DNA from: Candidatus Burkholderia verschuerenii
GTDB lineage: Bacteria; Pseudomonadota; Gammaproteobacteria; Burkholderiales; Burkholderiaceae
Length of the DNA stretch: 43,497 nucleotides
Reading direction: 5' to 3'
NCBI RefSeq assembly: GCF_001189365.1
Contig: NZ_LFJJ01000022.1
Span: forward strand, 1 to 43,497
In this document: piece after piece, positions 18,772-27,330 of the stretch
Layout: the number at the start of each line of letters is the position of its first letter
How positions within the stretch are numbered: the stretch's first letter is position 1
Notes under the pieces: model-generated
Database searches by the model: none
What the model was told of the DNA's origin: nothing
The model's input: only the letters and a program-made list of their open reading frames with translations
Position numbers and translations under genes: made by a program

Positions 18772-19687
18772 CTACTCTCCCCAATACCCCGCCTGATCGT
18801 ACGTATGCTTCAGCAAATCCAGAAACAACCTCACCCGTAACGGCAAATGCGTAACGGCAAATGCCGTCTCTGCGGAAATACCGCATGAATGCCGATTGGC
18901 GGCGCGGCGAATGCGTCCAGCACGCTGACGAGCCGTCCCGCGCCGATATCCGCGCCGACTTCCCACCAGGATCGCCACGCCAGTCCACGCCCTTCCAGAC
19001 ACCACTCATGCAGCACCGCGCCGTCGGAGCATTCCATCGTGCCGGATACCTTGATCGTCACGACCTTGCCGTCCTGCTGGAACACCCAGCCGCGCTGCTG
19101 ATTAGCCGATGCCCCGAGCGCCAGACAGTTGTGATGCGCCAGCGCGCCGAGATCGTCCGGCTCGCCGCGATCGGCGAGATAGTCGGGCGATGCCACGCAC
19201 ACGCGCCGATTCTCCCCGAGCTTGAGCGACACCAGCGACGAATCCGGCAACTCGCCCAAACGCACCGCGCAATCGAAACCTTCGTTGACGAGATCGACCA
19301 TGCGGTCGGTCAGATCGAGACTCACGATACATCCGGATGCCGCGCCGTGAACTTCGGCACCAGCGGCGCGACGTGCCGCCGCCCGAAGCCCGCCGGCGCC
19401 GACACGCGCAAATGCCCGCTCGCCTTCACGCCGCCCGCCGACACGCTCGCCTCGGCGTTCTGCATCTCGTTGATGATGCGCTGGCAGTCCTCCAGAAACG
19501 CCGAGCCTTCGAAGGTCAGCGTGATCTTGCACGTCGTGCGCACCAGCAACTTGACGCCGAGCCGCTCTTCCAGTGCATCCAGCCGCCGCCCGATGACCGC
19601 CGGCGCGATGCCCTCCGCCTGCGCCGCCGACAGGCTGCCCTTGGCCGCGACCGCGGCAAACGTCTCTATCTGCTTGAACCGATCCAT
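18772..19687 (-). pseudogene. LysR-family regulator, two frameshifts
   Basis: Starts MDRFKQIETFAAVAAKGSLSAAQAEG with a full LysR helix-turn-helix. The frame is lost after TARHPDVS, where one base is missing around 19326. It resumes as SLDLTDRMVDLVNEGFDCAVRLGELPDSSL in another frame. After IHAVFPQRRHLPLR a 14-nt tandem duplication (gtaacggcaaatgc at 18837-18850 and 18851-18864) shifts the frame again; the true end LFLDLLKHTYDQAGYWGE is in a third frame, stopping at 18772. It is divergent from the HAD dehalogenase gene, which it might have controlled. Two lesions make a simple reading error unlikely. Confidence 0.85.
18837..18864. repeat. 14-nt tandem duplication inside lysR
   Basis: gtaacggcaaatgc occurs twice head-to-tail. 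Removing one copy restores the LysR C-terminal reading frame. Confidence 0.9.
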
Positions 19688-19825
19688 GCGTTTTGCTCGT
19701 CGATGACCACCGTCGCATACAGATTAGGTATGTAAAAGTAAAAGATCAAGTGATTCGATCGCTCTTTTTCCATCACTTCGATCACGAATAGAATGCTTCT
19801 CGAGCTCTAAATGGAGCGCACGGCT

Positions 19826-20557
19826 ATGTCGGCCATAACGACACCCGCATCCCCGATTTCGCCCCGAGCCATTCTCTTCGACGCCTACGGCACGCTGTTC
19901 GACGTGCATTCCGTCGTCGCGGCCGCCGAGCAGCTTTTCCCTGGACGCGGCGACGCGCTCTCGCAGCTCTGGCGTCGGAAGCAGATCGAATACACGCAGT
20001 TGCGCACGCTCGCCGATCCGTCGGGCGCGCATTACGCGCCGTTCTGGGACATCACCGTCGATGCGCTGCGTTACGCCGCCGCGCGCCTGCACCTCGCCGA
20101 TTCGCTCACGCGCGCCGCCGAAAAGCGCCTGATGGACGAATACACCTGTCTGTCCGCCTTCCCCGATGTCGTGCCCGCGCTCAAGACTTTGCGCGAACGC
20201 TTCGACATTCCGCTCGCGATCCTCTCCAACGGCAATCCGCCGATGCTCGATATCGCCGTCAAAAGCGCCGGCATGAACGGGCTATTCGATCACGTCCTCT
20301 CCGTCGATGCCGTGCGCGCCTACAAGCCCGCAGCGGCCGCCTACGCACTCGGCACGCGGGCGTTCGGCGCAGCGCCTCGCGAGATCGTGTTCGTGTCGTC
20401 GAACGGCTGGAATATCGCGGGCGCGGCGTGGTTCGGCTACGCGACGTTCTGGATCAATCGCGGCGGCGCGCCCGTCGAGGAACTGGGCGTCGCGCCGCGC
20501 GGCATCGGCGGCGGCATGGCGGAACTCGTCGCTTTCATCGAGCGCGGCGCGCCTTAA
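19826..20557 (+). CDS. Haloacid dehalogenase type II (HAD superfamily)
   Basis: A 243-residue hydrolase of the L-2-haloacid dehalogenase type. Motif I ILFDAYGTLFDVHS carries the nucleophilic Asp, LAILSNGNPPML the conserved Ser/Asn, AYKPAAAAY the Lys, and FVSSNGWNIAGAAWFGY the active-site Asn/Gly region. ATG 19826 is preferred because GGAG lies ten bases upstream; ATG 19811 in frame is possible. It would remove halide from 2-haloacids or act on a related substrate. It is divergent from the broken lysR and 64 bases before aceB. Confidence 0.9.
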   Translation: MSAITTPASPISPRAILFDAYGTLFDVHSVVAAAEQLFPGRGDALSQLWRRKQIEYTQLRTLADPSGAHYAPFWDITVDALRYAAARLHLADSLTRAAEKRLMDEYTCLSAFPDVVPALKTLRERFDIPLAILSNGNPPMLDIAVKSAGMNGLFDHVLSVDAVRAYKPAAAAYALGTRAFGAAPREIVFVSSNGWNIAGAAWFGYATFWINRGGAPVEELGVAPRGIGGGMAELVAFIERGAP

Positions 20558-20621
20558 AAAAACCCACGCAGCACAGAGCAGCACCACAAGCACAACCGTC
20601 TGACCGACCAAGGAGAACCGC

Positions 20622-22223
20622 ATGACGCAATCGATCACCCTTCCGAAGGGCATGGACATCACCGCAGCCATTCAGCCCGGCTTCGACGCGATTCTGACGC
20701 CCGATGCGCTCGCGTTCGTCGCGACGCTGCATCGTCAGTTCGAGCCGCGTCGCCAGCAACTGCTCGCGGCGCGCGTCGAGCGCACGAAGCGTCTGGACGC
20801 CGGCGAGCGTCCGAACTTTCTGGAAGCGACCAAATCGATCCGCGAAGGCGACTGGAAAGTCGCGCCGCTGCCCGCCGATCTGCAATGCCGTCGCGTCGAA
20901 ATCACCGGTCCGGTCGAGCGCAAGATGATCATCAACGCGCTCAATTCCGGCGCGGATTCGTACATGACCGACTTCGAGGATTCGAACGCGCCGAACTGGG
21001 ACAACCAGATCACCGGCCAGATCAACCTCATGGACGCGGTGCGCCGCACGATCTCGCTGGAACAGAACGGCAAGTCGTACGCGCTCAACGACAAGACCGC
21101 GACGCTGATCGTGCGTCCGCGCGGCTGGCATCTCGATGAAAAGCACGTGAGCGTCGATGGCCAGCGCGTATCGGGCGGCATCTTCGATTTCGCGCTTTAT
21201 CTCTTCCACAACGCGAAGGAGTTGATCGCGCGCGGCAGCGGTCCGTACTTCTATCTGCCGAAGATGGAAAGCCATCTCGAAGCGCGTCTGTGGAACGATA
21301 TTTTCGTCGCGGCGCAGGAAGGTCTCGGCATTCCGCGCGGCACGATCCGCGCGACCGTGCTGGTCGAAACGATTCTCGCCGCCTTCGAAATGGACGAGAT
21401 TCTCTACGAACTGCGCGAACACAGTTCCGGTCTGAACGCGGGCCGCTGGGACTACATCTTCTCGGCGATCAAGAAGTTCAAGAGCGATCCGGACTTCTGC
21501 CTCGCCGACCGTTCGCAGATCACGATGACCGTGCCGTTCATGCGCGCCTATGCGCTCGAACTGCTCAAGACCTGCCACAAGCGCAATGCGCCGGCGATCG
21601 GCGGCATGTCCGCGCTGATTCCGATCAAGAGCAATCCGACCGCGAACGACCGCGCGATGGCGGGCGTGCGTTCCGACAAGGCGCGCGATGCCACCGACGG
21701 TTACGACGGCGGCTGGGTCGCGCATCCGGGTCTCGTGCCGATCGCGATGGAAGAGTTCGTGAAAGTGCTCGGCGACCGCCCGAACCAGATCGGCAAGCAG
21801 CGCGCGGACGTGCAGATCGCGACGAGCGACCTGCTCGACTTCCGTCCCGAAGCGCCGATCACCGAAGCCGGTTTGCGCAACAACGTCAATGTCGGCATCC
21901 ACTATCTCGGTTCGTGGCTGGCGGGCAATGGCTGCGTGCCGATCCACAATCTGATGGAAGATGCCGCGACCGCCGAAATCTCGCGCTCGCAAGTGTGGCA
22001 ATGGATCCGCTCGCCAAAGGGCAAGCTCGACGACGGCCGCAAGGTCACGGCATCGATGGTGCGCGATATCACCATCGATGAACTGGAGAAGGTGAAGCTT
22101 TCCGTCGGCGGCACGGCGGCGAATCTGAAGCCTTACGAGCGCGCCGCGAAAATCTTCGAGCAGATGTCGACCTCGGAGCAATTCACCGAGTTTCTGACGC
22201 TGCCGCTCTACGAGGAAATTTGA
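20622..22223 (+). CDS. aceB: Malate synthase A
   Basis: A 533-residue enzyme that condenses glyoxylate with acetyl-CoA to malate. [17 protein letters not shown] is the malate synthase signature; [20 protein letters not shown] and [13 protein letters not shown] surround the catalytic residues, and [21 protein letters not shown] is the C-terminal catalytic Asp region. GGAGAA precedes the ATG. It is full length with no lesion. It lies ~2.4 kb from the disrupted aceA, so the shunt's second step seems kept while the first from this locus is broken. A terminator follows at 22256. Confidence 0.96.
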   Translation: MTQSITLPKGMDITAAIQPGFDAILTPDALAFVATLHRQFEPRRQQLLAARVERTKRLDAGERPNFLEATKSIREGDWKVAPLPADLQCRRVEITGPVERKMIINALNSGADSYMTDFEDSNAPNWDNQITGQINLMDAVRRTISLEQNGKSYALNDKTATLIVRPRGWHLDEKHVSVDGQRVSGGIFDFALYLFHNAKELIARGSGPYFYLPKMESHLEARLWNDIFVAAQEGLGIPRGTIRATVLVETILAAFEMDEILYELREHSSGLNAGRWDYIFSAIKKFKSDPDFCLADRSQITMTVPFMRAYALELLKTCHKRNAPAIGGMSALIPIKSNPTANDRAMAGVRSDKARDATDGYDGGWVAHPGLVPIAMEEFVKVLGDRPNQIGKQRADVQIATSDLLDFRPEAPITEAGLRNNVNVGIHYLGSWLAGNGCVPIHNLMEDAATAEISRSQVWQWIRSPKGKLDDGRKVTASMVRDITIDELEKVKLSVGGTAANLKPYERAAKIFEQMSTSEQFTEFLTLPLYEEI

Positions 22224-22255
22224 GCATAGTGTGAGGGAATCGCGAGGAACAAAAA

Positions 22256-22276
22256 ACGGCCTGCGGGCCGTTTTTT
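22256..22276 (+). terminator. Intrinsic terminator of aceB
   Basis: ACGGCC (22256-22261), loop TGCG, GGCCGT (22266-22271), then T6; an A run lies in front. Confidence 0.88.
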
Positions 22277-22383
22277 GTATTGATGCGTCGCGCGCTGGGA
22301 CTGGCGCATGCGGTGTGCTACAGTCCGCATCGTCTTTTTCAACGAATCAACCGTGGAGCGCACTGCAGCGTGCGAACGACAGC

Positions 22384-22644
22384 ATGAGCAATATCGAGCT
22401 CGATATCGAATGGACCGAAGCGGCCTCGCGCAAAATCGAAAAAATCATGCCGCGCGGCGCGAACAAGGACGCCTATCTGGCGCTGCCGCCGATCGAATGT
22501 CTGCCGATGGAAGGCGACGTGCTCTTTCTCGGACCGGCGGGCAAGCAACAACCGTTTATCGTGGCCGAGCGTCAGTATCATCATGAAGGCGACGCCGACT
22601 GGACCATCATCCTGATCCTCGACGTGCCGCACGACACGCACTGA
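22384..22644 (+). CDS. Small conserved-looking hypothetical protein
   Basis: An 86-residue acidic protein, MSNIELDIEWTEAASRKIEK..., rich in charged residues with a beta-rich C-terminal half (GDVLFLGPAGKQQPFIVAER, WTIILILDVPHD). No signal peptide, membrane segment or recognised domain. ATG 22384 is the only start giving a tidy protein; the frame is open upstream but overlaps the aceB terminator. It is convergent with the monooxygenase gene (15-base gap). Function unknown. Confidence 0.7.
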   Translation: MSNIELDIEWTEAASRKIEKIMPRGANKDAYLALPPIECLPMEGDVLFLGPAGKQQPFIVAERQYHHEGDADWTIILILDVPHDTH

Positions 22645-22659
22645 CGCCCTTTCCGCGCG

Positions 22660-22950
22660 TCAGAGCAGCTTGCTCGCGACGCGCACTTCGCCGTGCTCGC
22701 ACAGCTCCGGCGATTTCGCCCGAAACGCCTGGATGTGCGCCGACTTGCCGTGCGCATCCAGCGCGTCCTTGCTTTCCCAGCGCTCGACGAAGATAAAGCG
22801 GCGCGGCTCCTCGATATCCCGATGCAGGTCGTACTGAAGCGCGCCGCGTTCCTGGCGCGTGGGTCCGACGTTCGCTTCCAGCACCTGGCGCAGTTCCTCT
22901 TCCTTGCCAGGCTTTGCCATGAAAATAGCGACGACGGCGACTTCCGACAT
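22660..22950 (-). CDS. Antibiotic biosynthesis monooxygenase (ABM/YgiN-like) domain protein
   Basis: A 96-residue single-domain ferredoxin-like alpha/beta barrel protein. Motifs: VVAIFMAKPGKEEELRQVL, ALQYDLHRDIEEPRRFIFVERWES and HIQAFRAKSPEL match the ABM fold, typically a dimeric cofactor-less (quinol) monooxygenase. ATG at 22950 with AAAAGGAG just upstream. Its 5' side contains a candidate structured RNA and terminator (23055-23265), suggesting control by attenuation. Substrate is unknown. Confidence 0.88.
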   Translation of the reverse strand: MSEVAVVAIFMAKPGKEEELRQVLEANVGPTRQERGALQYDLHRDIEEPRRFIFVERWESKDALDAHGKSAHIQAFRAKSPELCEHGEVRVASKLL

Positions 22951-23054
22951 GGTGTGCTCCTTTTGATCGTTCGTGATGGAAGCGCACAGCATACCCGCGC
23001 GCAATCCACCCTGCCGATGCGAGCACATCACGACAACGTTTGCCCGGTGCGCAA

Positions 23055-23086
23055 GAAAAAACCCGCGTCTCAATGGAAACGCGGGT
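23055..23086 (-). terminator. Intrinsic terminator within the ABM upstream region
   Basis: ACCCGCGT (23061-23068) pairs with ACGCGGGT (23079-23086), loop of ten, with six T on the minus strand at 23060-23055. It is 105 bases ahead of the ABM start. Confidence 0.8.
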
Positions 23087-23265
23087 AAAAACCGTCGCCC
23101 TACGAGGATAGGAGACAGGGCCACCGGGGTTCGCGACCGAGTCGCATCGCGAACCGAAATAGGTTTTCTGACTGCAAAGGCAGGCGCGTCTGAAGCCGGT
23201 ATCAGATCGAATCGGACCGGCGTTTTTCGCGTTTCGTGCCAATGATGCAAATGTACTGTCCGACC
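23061..23265 (-). ncRNA. Candidate structured RNA or attenuator leader upstream of the ABM gene
   Basis: Reading leftward, this gene-free stretch shows successive hairpins: GCCGGT/ACCGGC (23195-23200 with 23216-23221) with inner GAT/ATC; a perfect 9-bp GGTTCGCGA/TCGCGAACC (23128-23136, 23147-23155); GCCCT/AGGGC (23097-23101, 23117-23121); then a terminator hairpin at 23061-23086. It lies between the bamC terminator and the ABM gene, in the same direction as ABM. It could be an independent small RNA of about 200 nt or a leader regulating ABM. A palindrome CGACCGGTCG sits at 23261-23270 and a TATAAG-like box at about 23276. No known family was recognised. Confidence 0.5.
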
Positions 23266-23408
23266 GGTCGTTTCTTATAAGCTTTTGCGCACATTTCCCG
23301 ATAGAAAGAATTGTCTGCGCAATTCGCGCGCGAGCGTCGCATATGCGAGCACAGTTCCGCCAATCCGTGCAATGCCGCTACGACCCTCTCATCCGATGCG
23401 AGGAGCGT

Positions 23409-23439
23409 AAAAAAAGCCGCCCCGAAATCGGGGCGGCTT
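23409..23439 (-). terminator. Intrinsic terminator of bamC
   Basis: A GC-rich stem, GCCGCCCC (23416-23423) with GGGGCGGC (23430-23437), is followed on the minus strand by seven T (23415-23409). It lies about 40 bases beyond the bamC stop. Confidence 0.88.
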
Positions 23440-23478
23440 GTACGGCATGCGAACTACGGACGGTCAATACGCGCTACG

Positions 23479-24675
23479 TCAGCTGATCTGGTCGGCGAGC
23501 AAGGCCATGATCTGACGCGCCTGCTGCGAATCGTCCGGTTGACCCTTGTCGTTGACGATCGCCACGCGCGTCTGTTGTTCCGTGACCGCGCGCACATTGA
23601 CCTGATACTGCTTGGCGATCATTTCCTTGCGGCCGTGGAAAACCTGGCTCCAGAAGCCCTGCTTTGCCGACGATTTGTCGTTCGGATCCACGTAACGCAC
23701 GTAGTAAATGCCCTTGGCGCGGTCGCGGTCGTCCACCGTGAAGTTGGCGCGATCCAGCGCGATGCCCACGTGCAGCCACGCGCGATCGTAGGCTTCGGGC
23801 AGCGTCATCTGCGAGGTCTGGGCCTCGGGCACCTTCTCGTTGCGAATCGAGCTATTGGCGAAATTCGCGACGTTCTGCGCCGCCACCGATGCCGCCGCCG
23901 CGTTCGCGCCGCTCGCACCTTGCGGGCTGCCCGCGCCGTTCGCGGAAATGGCCGTGGCCGCTTGCGGGCCGCCATCGGCCATGGCCAGCGACGACATCAG
24001 ACGGCGCAGGTATTCGTTTTCGAGCGCAGGATCGTTCGGACGCGCCTGCCACTGGCTGGTGTCATTGTTGACGCCGGTGAGCGCTTCGCGCATACCCTTC
24101 TGGCTGATGAACACGTACGTGCCGCCGATGGGCGCGGTTTCGAGACGCGTGCGGTACTTGTTGCGCTCGGCTGTCACATACGAATTGCCGGTGGCCTTCG
24201 CGAGCGTGTCGCGAATCAGGCCGTCGGAAATTTGCGGATGGGTTTCGTTCCAGTCCGTTTCCATCACGTTCTTGTCGCGCGAATCGACGACCAGCAGGAA
24301 GCCTTGCTCCTGCCAGAAACGGCGCACTTGCGGCCACACCTGATCCGGCGTTTTGCCGTCGATCACGAGCCAGCGCTCCGCGCCGTCGCGCTGAATGTGC
24401 ATGCCCGATACGGGCGGCACCACGGTCGGGAGATCGGGCGCGGCCTTTTGCACCTGCTGCAGACCGGAAAGCGTGGCTTGCCCGCTTTGCGGCGCGAGCG
24501 AACGCTGATCCGACGCTTCATCGAGGAAATTGGGCGGAACCGCGAGAGACGCCTCTTTCGCGCGCCCGTCGCTCTTGTAGTTGAAGGAGGTCGGCGAGGA
24601 CGTGCCGCAACCCGCCACGATTCCAGCCACCGCCATCACTGCGGCCAACTGCCTGGTCACACGAAAATCTGTCAT
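23479..24675 (-). CDS. bamC: Outer membrane assembly lipoprotein BamC
   Basis: A 398-residue lipoprotein of the beta-barrel assembly complex. The signal peptide TRQLAAVMAVAGIVAGC ends in a lipobox with Cys23 for lipidation. GYTYKSD-like segment FNYKSDGRAK, LVIDGKTPDQVWPQVRRFW and MREALTG are family features, with two helix-grip domains. A Gly/Ala/Ser-rich linker lies near residues 255-290. In many relatives bamC follows dapA; here no dapA is visible upstream. It is intact, with its own promoter (24729-24758) and terminator. Confidence 0.88.
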   Translation of the reverse strand: MTDFRVTRQLAAVMAVAGIVAGCGTSSPTSFNYKSDGRAKEASLAVPPNFLDEASDQRSLAPQSGQATLSGLQQVQKAAPDLPTVVPPVSGMHIQRDGAERWLVIDGKTPDQVWPQVRRFWQEQGFLLVVDSRDKNVMETDWNETHPQISDGLIRDTLAKATGNSYVTAERNKYRTRLETAPIGGTYVFISQKGMREALTGVNNDTSQWQARPNDPALENEYLRRLMSSLAMADGGPQAATAISANGAGSPQGASGANAAAASVAAQNVANFANSSIRNEKVPEAQTSQMTLPEAYDRAWLHVGIALDRANFTVDDRDRAKGIYYVRYVDPNDKSSAKQGFWSQVFHGRKEMIAKQYQVNVRAVTEQQTRVAIVNDKGQPDDSQQARQIMALLADQIS

Positions 24676-24728
24676 TTGGAGAAGTCCTTCCGCTACGCCA
24701 CGGCGGTTCTTCCGTGGATCGACCCGGC

Positions 24729-24758
24729 ATTTTACCGGTCCGCGCGAGCGCCGTGCAA
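24729..24758 (-). promoter_or_regulatory. Predicted bamC promoter
   Basis: On the minus strand TTGCAC (24758-24753), 18-nt spacer, TAAAAT (24734-24729); start would be about 45 bases before bamC. Confidence 0.5.
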
Positions 24759-25102
24759 AAACAGGCGAATTGCGGCCCGATCGCGTGCCTGTTTGCCATC
24801 CGTGATTCGATGCGTTTCGTTGCCGCTGCGACCGGCATCCGACGCGTATCGAGCGCCTGCTTACTCGCTCCACCATCTCATTAAATGCGCATCGCGCAGA
24901 AATGACAATTTGTGACACAAACGAAAAACCGCAATTCGCGATTTACGTTTTTGTAATGCCTTGTTTTTACGGGTGTTTTGTCGTCGCCGCAGGTCGAAAT
25001 CAGCGCTATTACCCTTCCCGCCGCCGTATTGCGGCGCGACCGCTGACTCCTTAAATTCGCATCTCATAAATAAGACGAATCTCAATGCGGAGCAGAACGA
25101 CG
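24759..25102. other. Intergenic region between bamC and DUF2844
   Basis: No gene is supported here. The part from 24890 to 25080 is AT-richer than the surroundings and probably holds the promoter for the DUF2844-DUF3443 pair. A short GC palindrome (CCGCCgtattGCGGCG) lies near 25020-25036. Confidence 0.4.
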
Positions 25103-25573
25103 ATGTGCACCCTAAGAATTCCTAATCGCTTTATTACGATTGCCGTCGTCACGACGATCTGAGCCGTCCTTGCCACCGCACCGTGCCACGCGCAACTCGG
25201 CACCAACATCGGCGCCGCCGATGCCTCCGATGGCGCGGTCGTGCATCAGGCGGGCGGCGGACTCGTCGACTATCGCGAAACCACCGACGCGCACGGCATC
25301 GTCGTGCGGCAATACGTCGATTCGAGCGGCGCGGTCTACGCGATCTCGTGGCACGGCCCGGCGATGCCCAACGTGCAGGCGCTGCTCGGCGCGTATTTCG
25401 AGCGCTTCCGCAGCGGCGCGAGCGCGACCGTCGGCGATGCCGGATTGCATGCGTCACGCGTCGCGGATGGCGATCTGGTCGTCGAGAATCGCGTCAGGCT
25501 GCGCCAGTTCAGCGGACGCGCGTGGCTAGCGAGCGCGTTGCCGGCGGGCGTGTCGTCGTCGGATATCGAGTGA
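25103..25573 (+). pseudogene. DUF2844 family exported protein, premature stop in the signal peptide
   Basis: Frame from ATG 25103 reads MCTLRIPNRFITIAVVTTI, then TGA at 25160-25162, then AVLATAPCHAQLGTNIG and onward to SSDIE at 25573. The stop splits an obvious signal peptide (cleavage after CHA); TGG-to-TGA is the simplest origin. The mature part, with YRETTDAHGIVVRQYVDSSG, ISWHGPAMPNVQALLGAYF and DGDLVVENRVRLRQFSG, matches DUF2844. A start after the stop (for example 25241) would lack the export signal. It is paired with DUF3443 12 bases downstream, as in other Burkholderia-type genomes. Confidence 0.82.
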
Positions 25574-25584
25574 CGGAGGCGGAC

Positions 25585-26871
25585 ATGACGATACGCATCC
25601 TCACGACGCTCGCGCTCGCCTTTTCACTGACCGCGCTGACTGCATGCGGCGGCGGCGGTTCCAGTGCCACGACTACACCGGCCGCCGCCAGCGCACCGGC
25701 CACCGCCAGCGCGCCCGCAACTGCAAGCGCCGCCGCGCCGGCCAGCGCGGCATCGGGCGCGAGCAGCACGACCAGCAACGCCGTGCCGCAATCCACGACA
25801 CCCAACGTGCAGAACGTCCAGGTGACGAGCACGCCCACCGGCACGCGAAACATGCTGCAAACCAGTGTGACGATCTGCGTCCCCGGTACGAGCACCTGTC
25901 AGACCATCGACCGCATTCAGGTCGATACCGGCTCGCAGGGCTTGCGCATCGTGGCATCGGGGCTCGATGCATCGATCGCGCTGCCGCTGTTGCAGTCGGG
26001 CAGCAATGCCGTCGTCGGCGAATGCGCGGTGTTCGGCACGGGATACACGTGGGGCGCGGTACGTCAGGCCGATGTGCGGATGGCCGGCCAAGTCGCCGCA
26101 TCGACCTCGATCCAGTTGATCGCGGACACCGCGACCGGCTCCGCGCCGACCGATTGCAGCCAGTCCGGCCTGCTGATGCTCACGGCCAGCAGCCTGCGCG
26201 GCAACGGCATTCTCGGCGTCGGACCGTTCACGGCGGATTGCGGCGCGGGCTGCGCGACCTCGGCGATGCCGCGCTGGTACTACACCTGCACCGGCGGCAC
26301 TTGCGTGAACGGAACGCTTGCCGTCGCGCAGCAGGTGACCAATCCGATCGCGAATTTTCCGGCCGACAACAACGGCGTGCTGATCGAATTGCCCGCGATC
26401 GCAGCGACGGGCGCGTCGTCGGTGACGGGAACGATGACCTTCGGCATCGGCTCGCAGGCGAACAACCTGCTCGGCGCGGCGACAGTGCTCAAATCCAATT
26501 CCTTGACGGGCTATGTCTCGACGAATTTCTCCGGCAGCAATTACGGATCGAGCTTTATCGACAGCGGATCGAACGGCCTGTTCTTCCCGTCTACGACACT
26601 CGCCAAATGCGGCGCCTGGTACTGCCTCGCCACGCCGCAGACGCTGAGCGCGACGATCAACTCGAGCAGCGGCGCATCGTCGGCGGTGAGCTTCGATGTC
26701 GGCCAGTCGACTTCGCTGATCGCGAGCGGCAACTATGCGTTCAACAATCTCGCGGGCGCGGCGAGCGGCTTCTTCGACTGGGGCTTGCCGTTTTTCTACG
26801 GACGCCGCGTGTTCACCGCGCTCGAAGGCCGCATGACGCCAGCCGGCACGGGACCGTTCTACGCGTTCTAA
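25585..26871 (+). CDS. DUF3443 family lipoprotein with pepsin-like features
   Basis: A 428-residue exported lipoprotein. Signal peptide ends ALTAC (lipobox, Cys21), followed by an Ala/Pro/Ser/Thr-rich linker (about 24-66). The globular part has VDTGSQGLRIV (Asp114), NGILGVGPF (about 207-215), IDSGSNGLFFP (Asp326) and GLPFFYGRRVFTALEG (about 400-415). These match, in order, the two D(T/S)G(S/T) motifs, the GILGLG segment and the C-terminal LGxxFxRxYYxVF strand of pepsin-type aspartic proteases. That protease reading is my inference; the family is formally of unknown function. Cysteine pairs (C150 region, C219/C223, C235/C240, C342/C347) suggest disulfides. ATG 25585 has GGAGGCGG upstream. Confidence 0.85.
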   Translation: MTIRILTTLALAFSLTALTACGGGGSSATTTPAAASAPATASAPATASAAAPASAASGASSTTSNAVPQSTTPNVQNVQVTSTPTGTRNMLQTSVTICVPGTSTCQTIDRIQVDTGSQGLRIVASGLDASIALPLLQSGSNAVVGECAVFGTGYTWGAVRQADVRMAGQVAASTSIQLIADTATGSAPTDCSQSGLLMLTASSLRGNGILGVGPFTADCGAGCATSAMPRWYYTCTGGTCVNGTLAVAQQVTNPIANFPADNNGVLIELPAIAATGASSVTGTMTFGIGSQANNLLGAATVLKSNSLTGYVSTNFSGSNYGSSFIDSGSNGLFFPSTTLAKCGAWYCLATPQTLSATINSSSGASSAVSFDVGQSTSLIASGNYAFNNLAGAASGFFDWGLPFFYGRRVFTALEGRMTPAGTGPFYAF

Positions 26872-26885
26872 AGCGCGCGCCGAAT

Positions 26886-26916
26886 GCAAAAAAGCCGTCT
26901 CGCAAGACGGCTTTTT
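26886..26916. terminator. Bidirectional terminator between DUF3443 and pcaC
   Basis: AGCCGTCT (26893-26900), loop CGCA, AGACGGCT (26905-26912), with A7 before and T5 after. It can end both the rightward DUF3443 transcript and the leftward pca operon. Confidence 0.9.
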
Positions 26917-26937
26917 CACGCACACGACGACGTTGAA

Positions 26938-27330
26938 TTACTGTCCCGCCGCCTTGCTCTCTTCGTCGAAGATCTTCTGCGCCAGATGGAACGCGGAATT
27001 CGCCGCCGGCACGCCGCAATACACCGCCGTTTGCAGCAGCACTTCCTTGATCTGATCCTGCGTCACGCCGTTGTTCTTCGCGGCGCGCAGATGCAAGGCC
27101 AGCTCCTCGCTGCGATTGAGCGCAACCATCATCGCGATCGTGATGAGGCTGCGCGTGTGGCGCGGCAGGCCGTCGCGCGTCCAGATTTCGCTCCATGCAT
27201 AGCGCGTGATGAAGTTCTGAAATTCGCTCGTCAGATCGGTGCGATTCGCGAGCGACCGGTCGACGTGCGCGTCGGACAGCACCGCGCGACGCACCTTCAT
27301 GCCGGCTTCGTAACGTTCGTCATCGGTCAT
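26938..27330 (-). CDS. pcaC: 4-carboxymuconolactone decarboxylase
   Basis: A 130-residue AhpD-like small enzyme that decarboxylates 4-carboxymuconolactone to beta-ketoadipate enol-lactone. It has MTDDERYEAGMKVRRAVLSD, FQNFITRYAWSEIWTRDGL, RSLITIAMMVALNRSEELALHL and VLLQTAVYCGVPAANSAFHLA, all typical. The ATG at 27330 overlaps the pcaD stop as ATGA. It is last in the pca operon. Confidence 0.96.
   Translation of the reverse strand: MTDDERYEAGMKVRRAVLSDAHVDRSLANRTDLTSEFQNFITRYAWSEIWTRDGLPRHTRSLITIAMMVALNRSEELALHLRAAKNNGVTQDQIKEVLLQTAVYCGVPAANSAFHLAQKIFDEESKAAGQ

Noticed and set aside
23061-23265. 6S RNA or SRP RNA identity for the structured RNA
   Set aside because: No long closing stem between the two ends and none of the SRP or RNase P core sequence is present.
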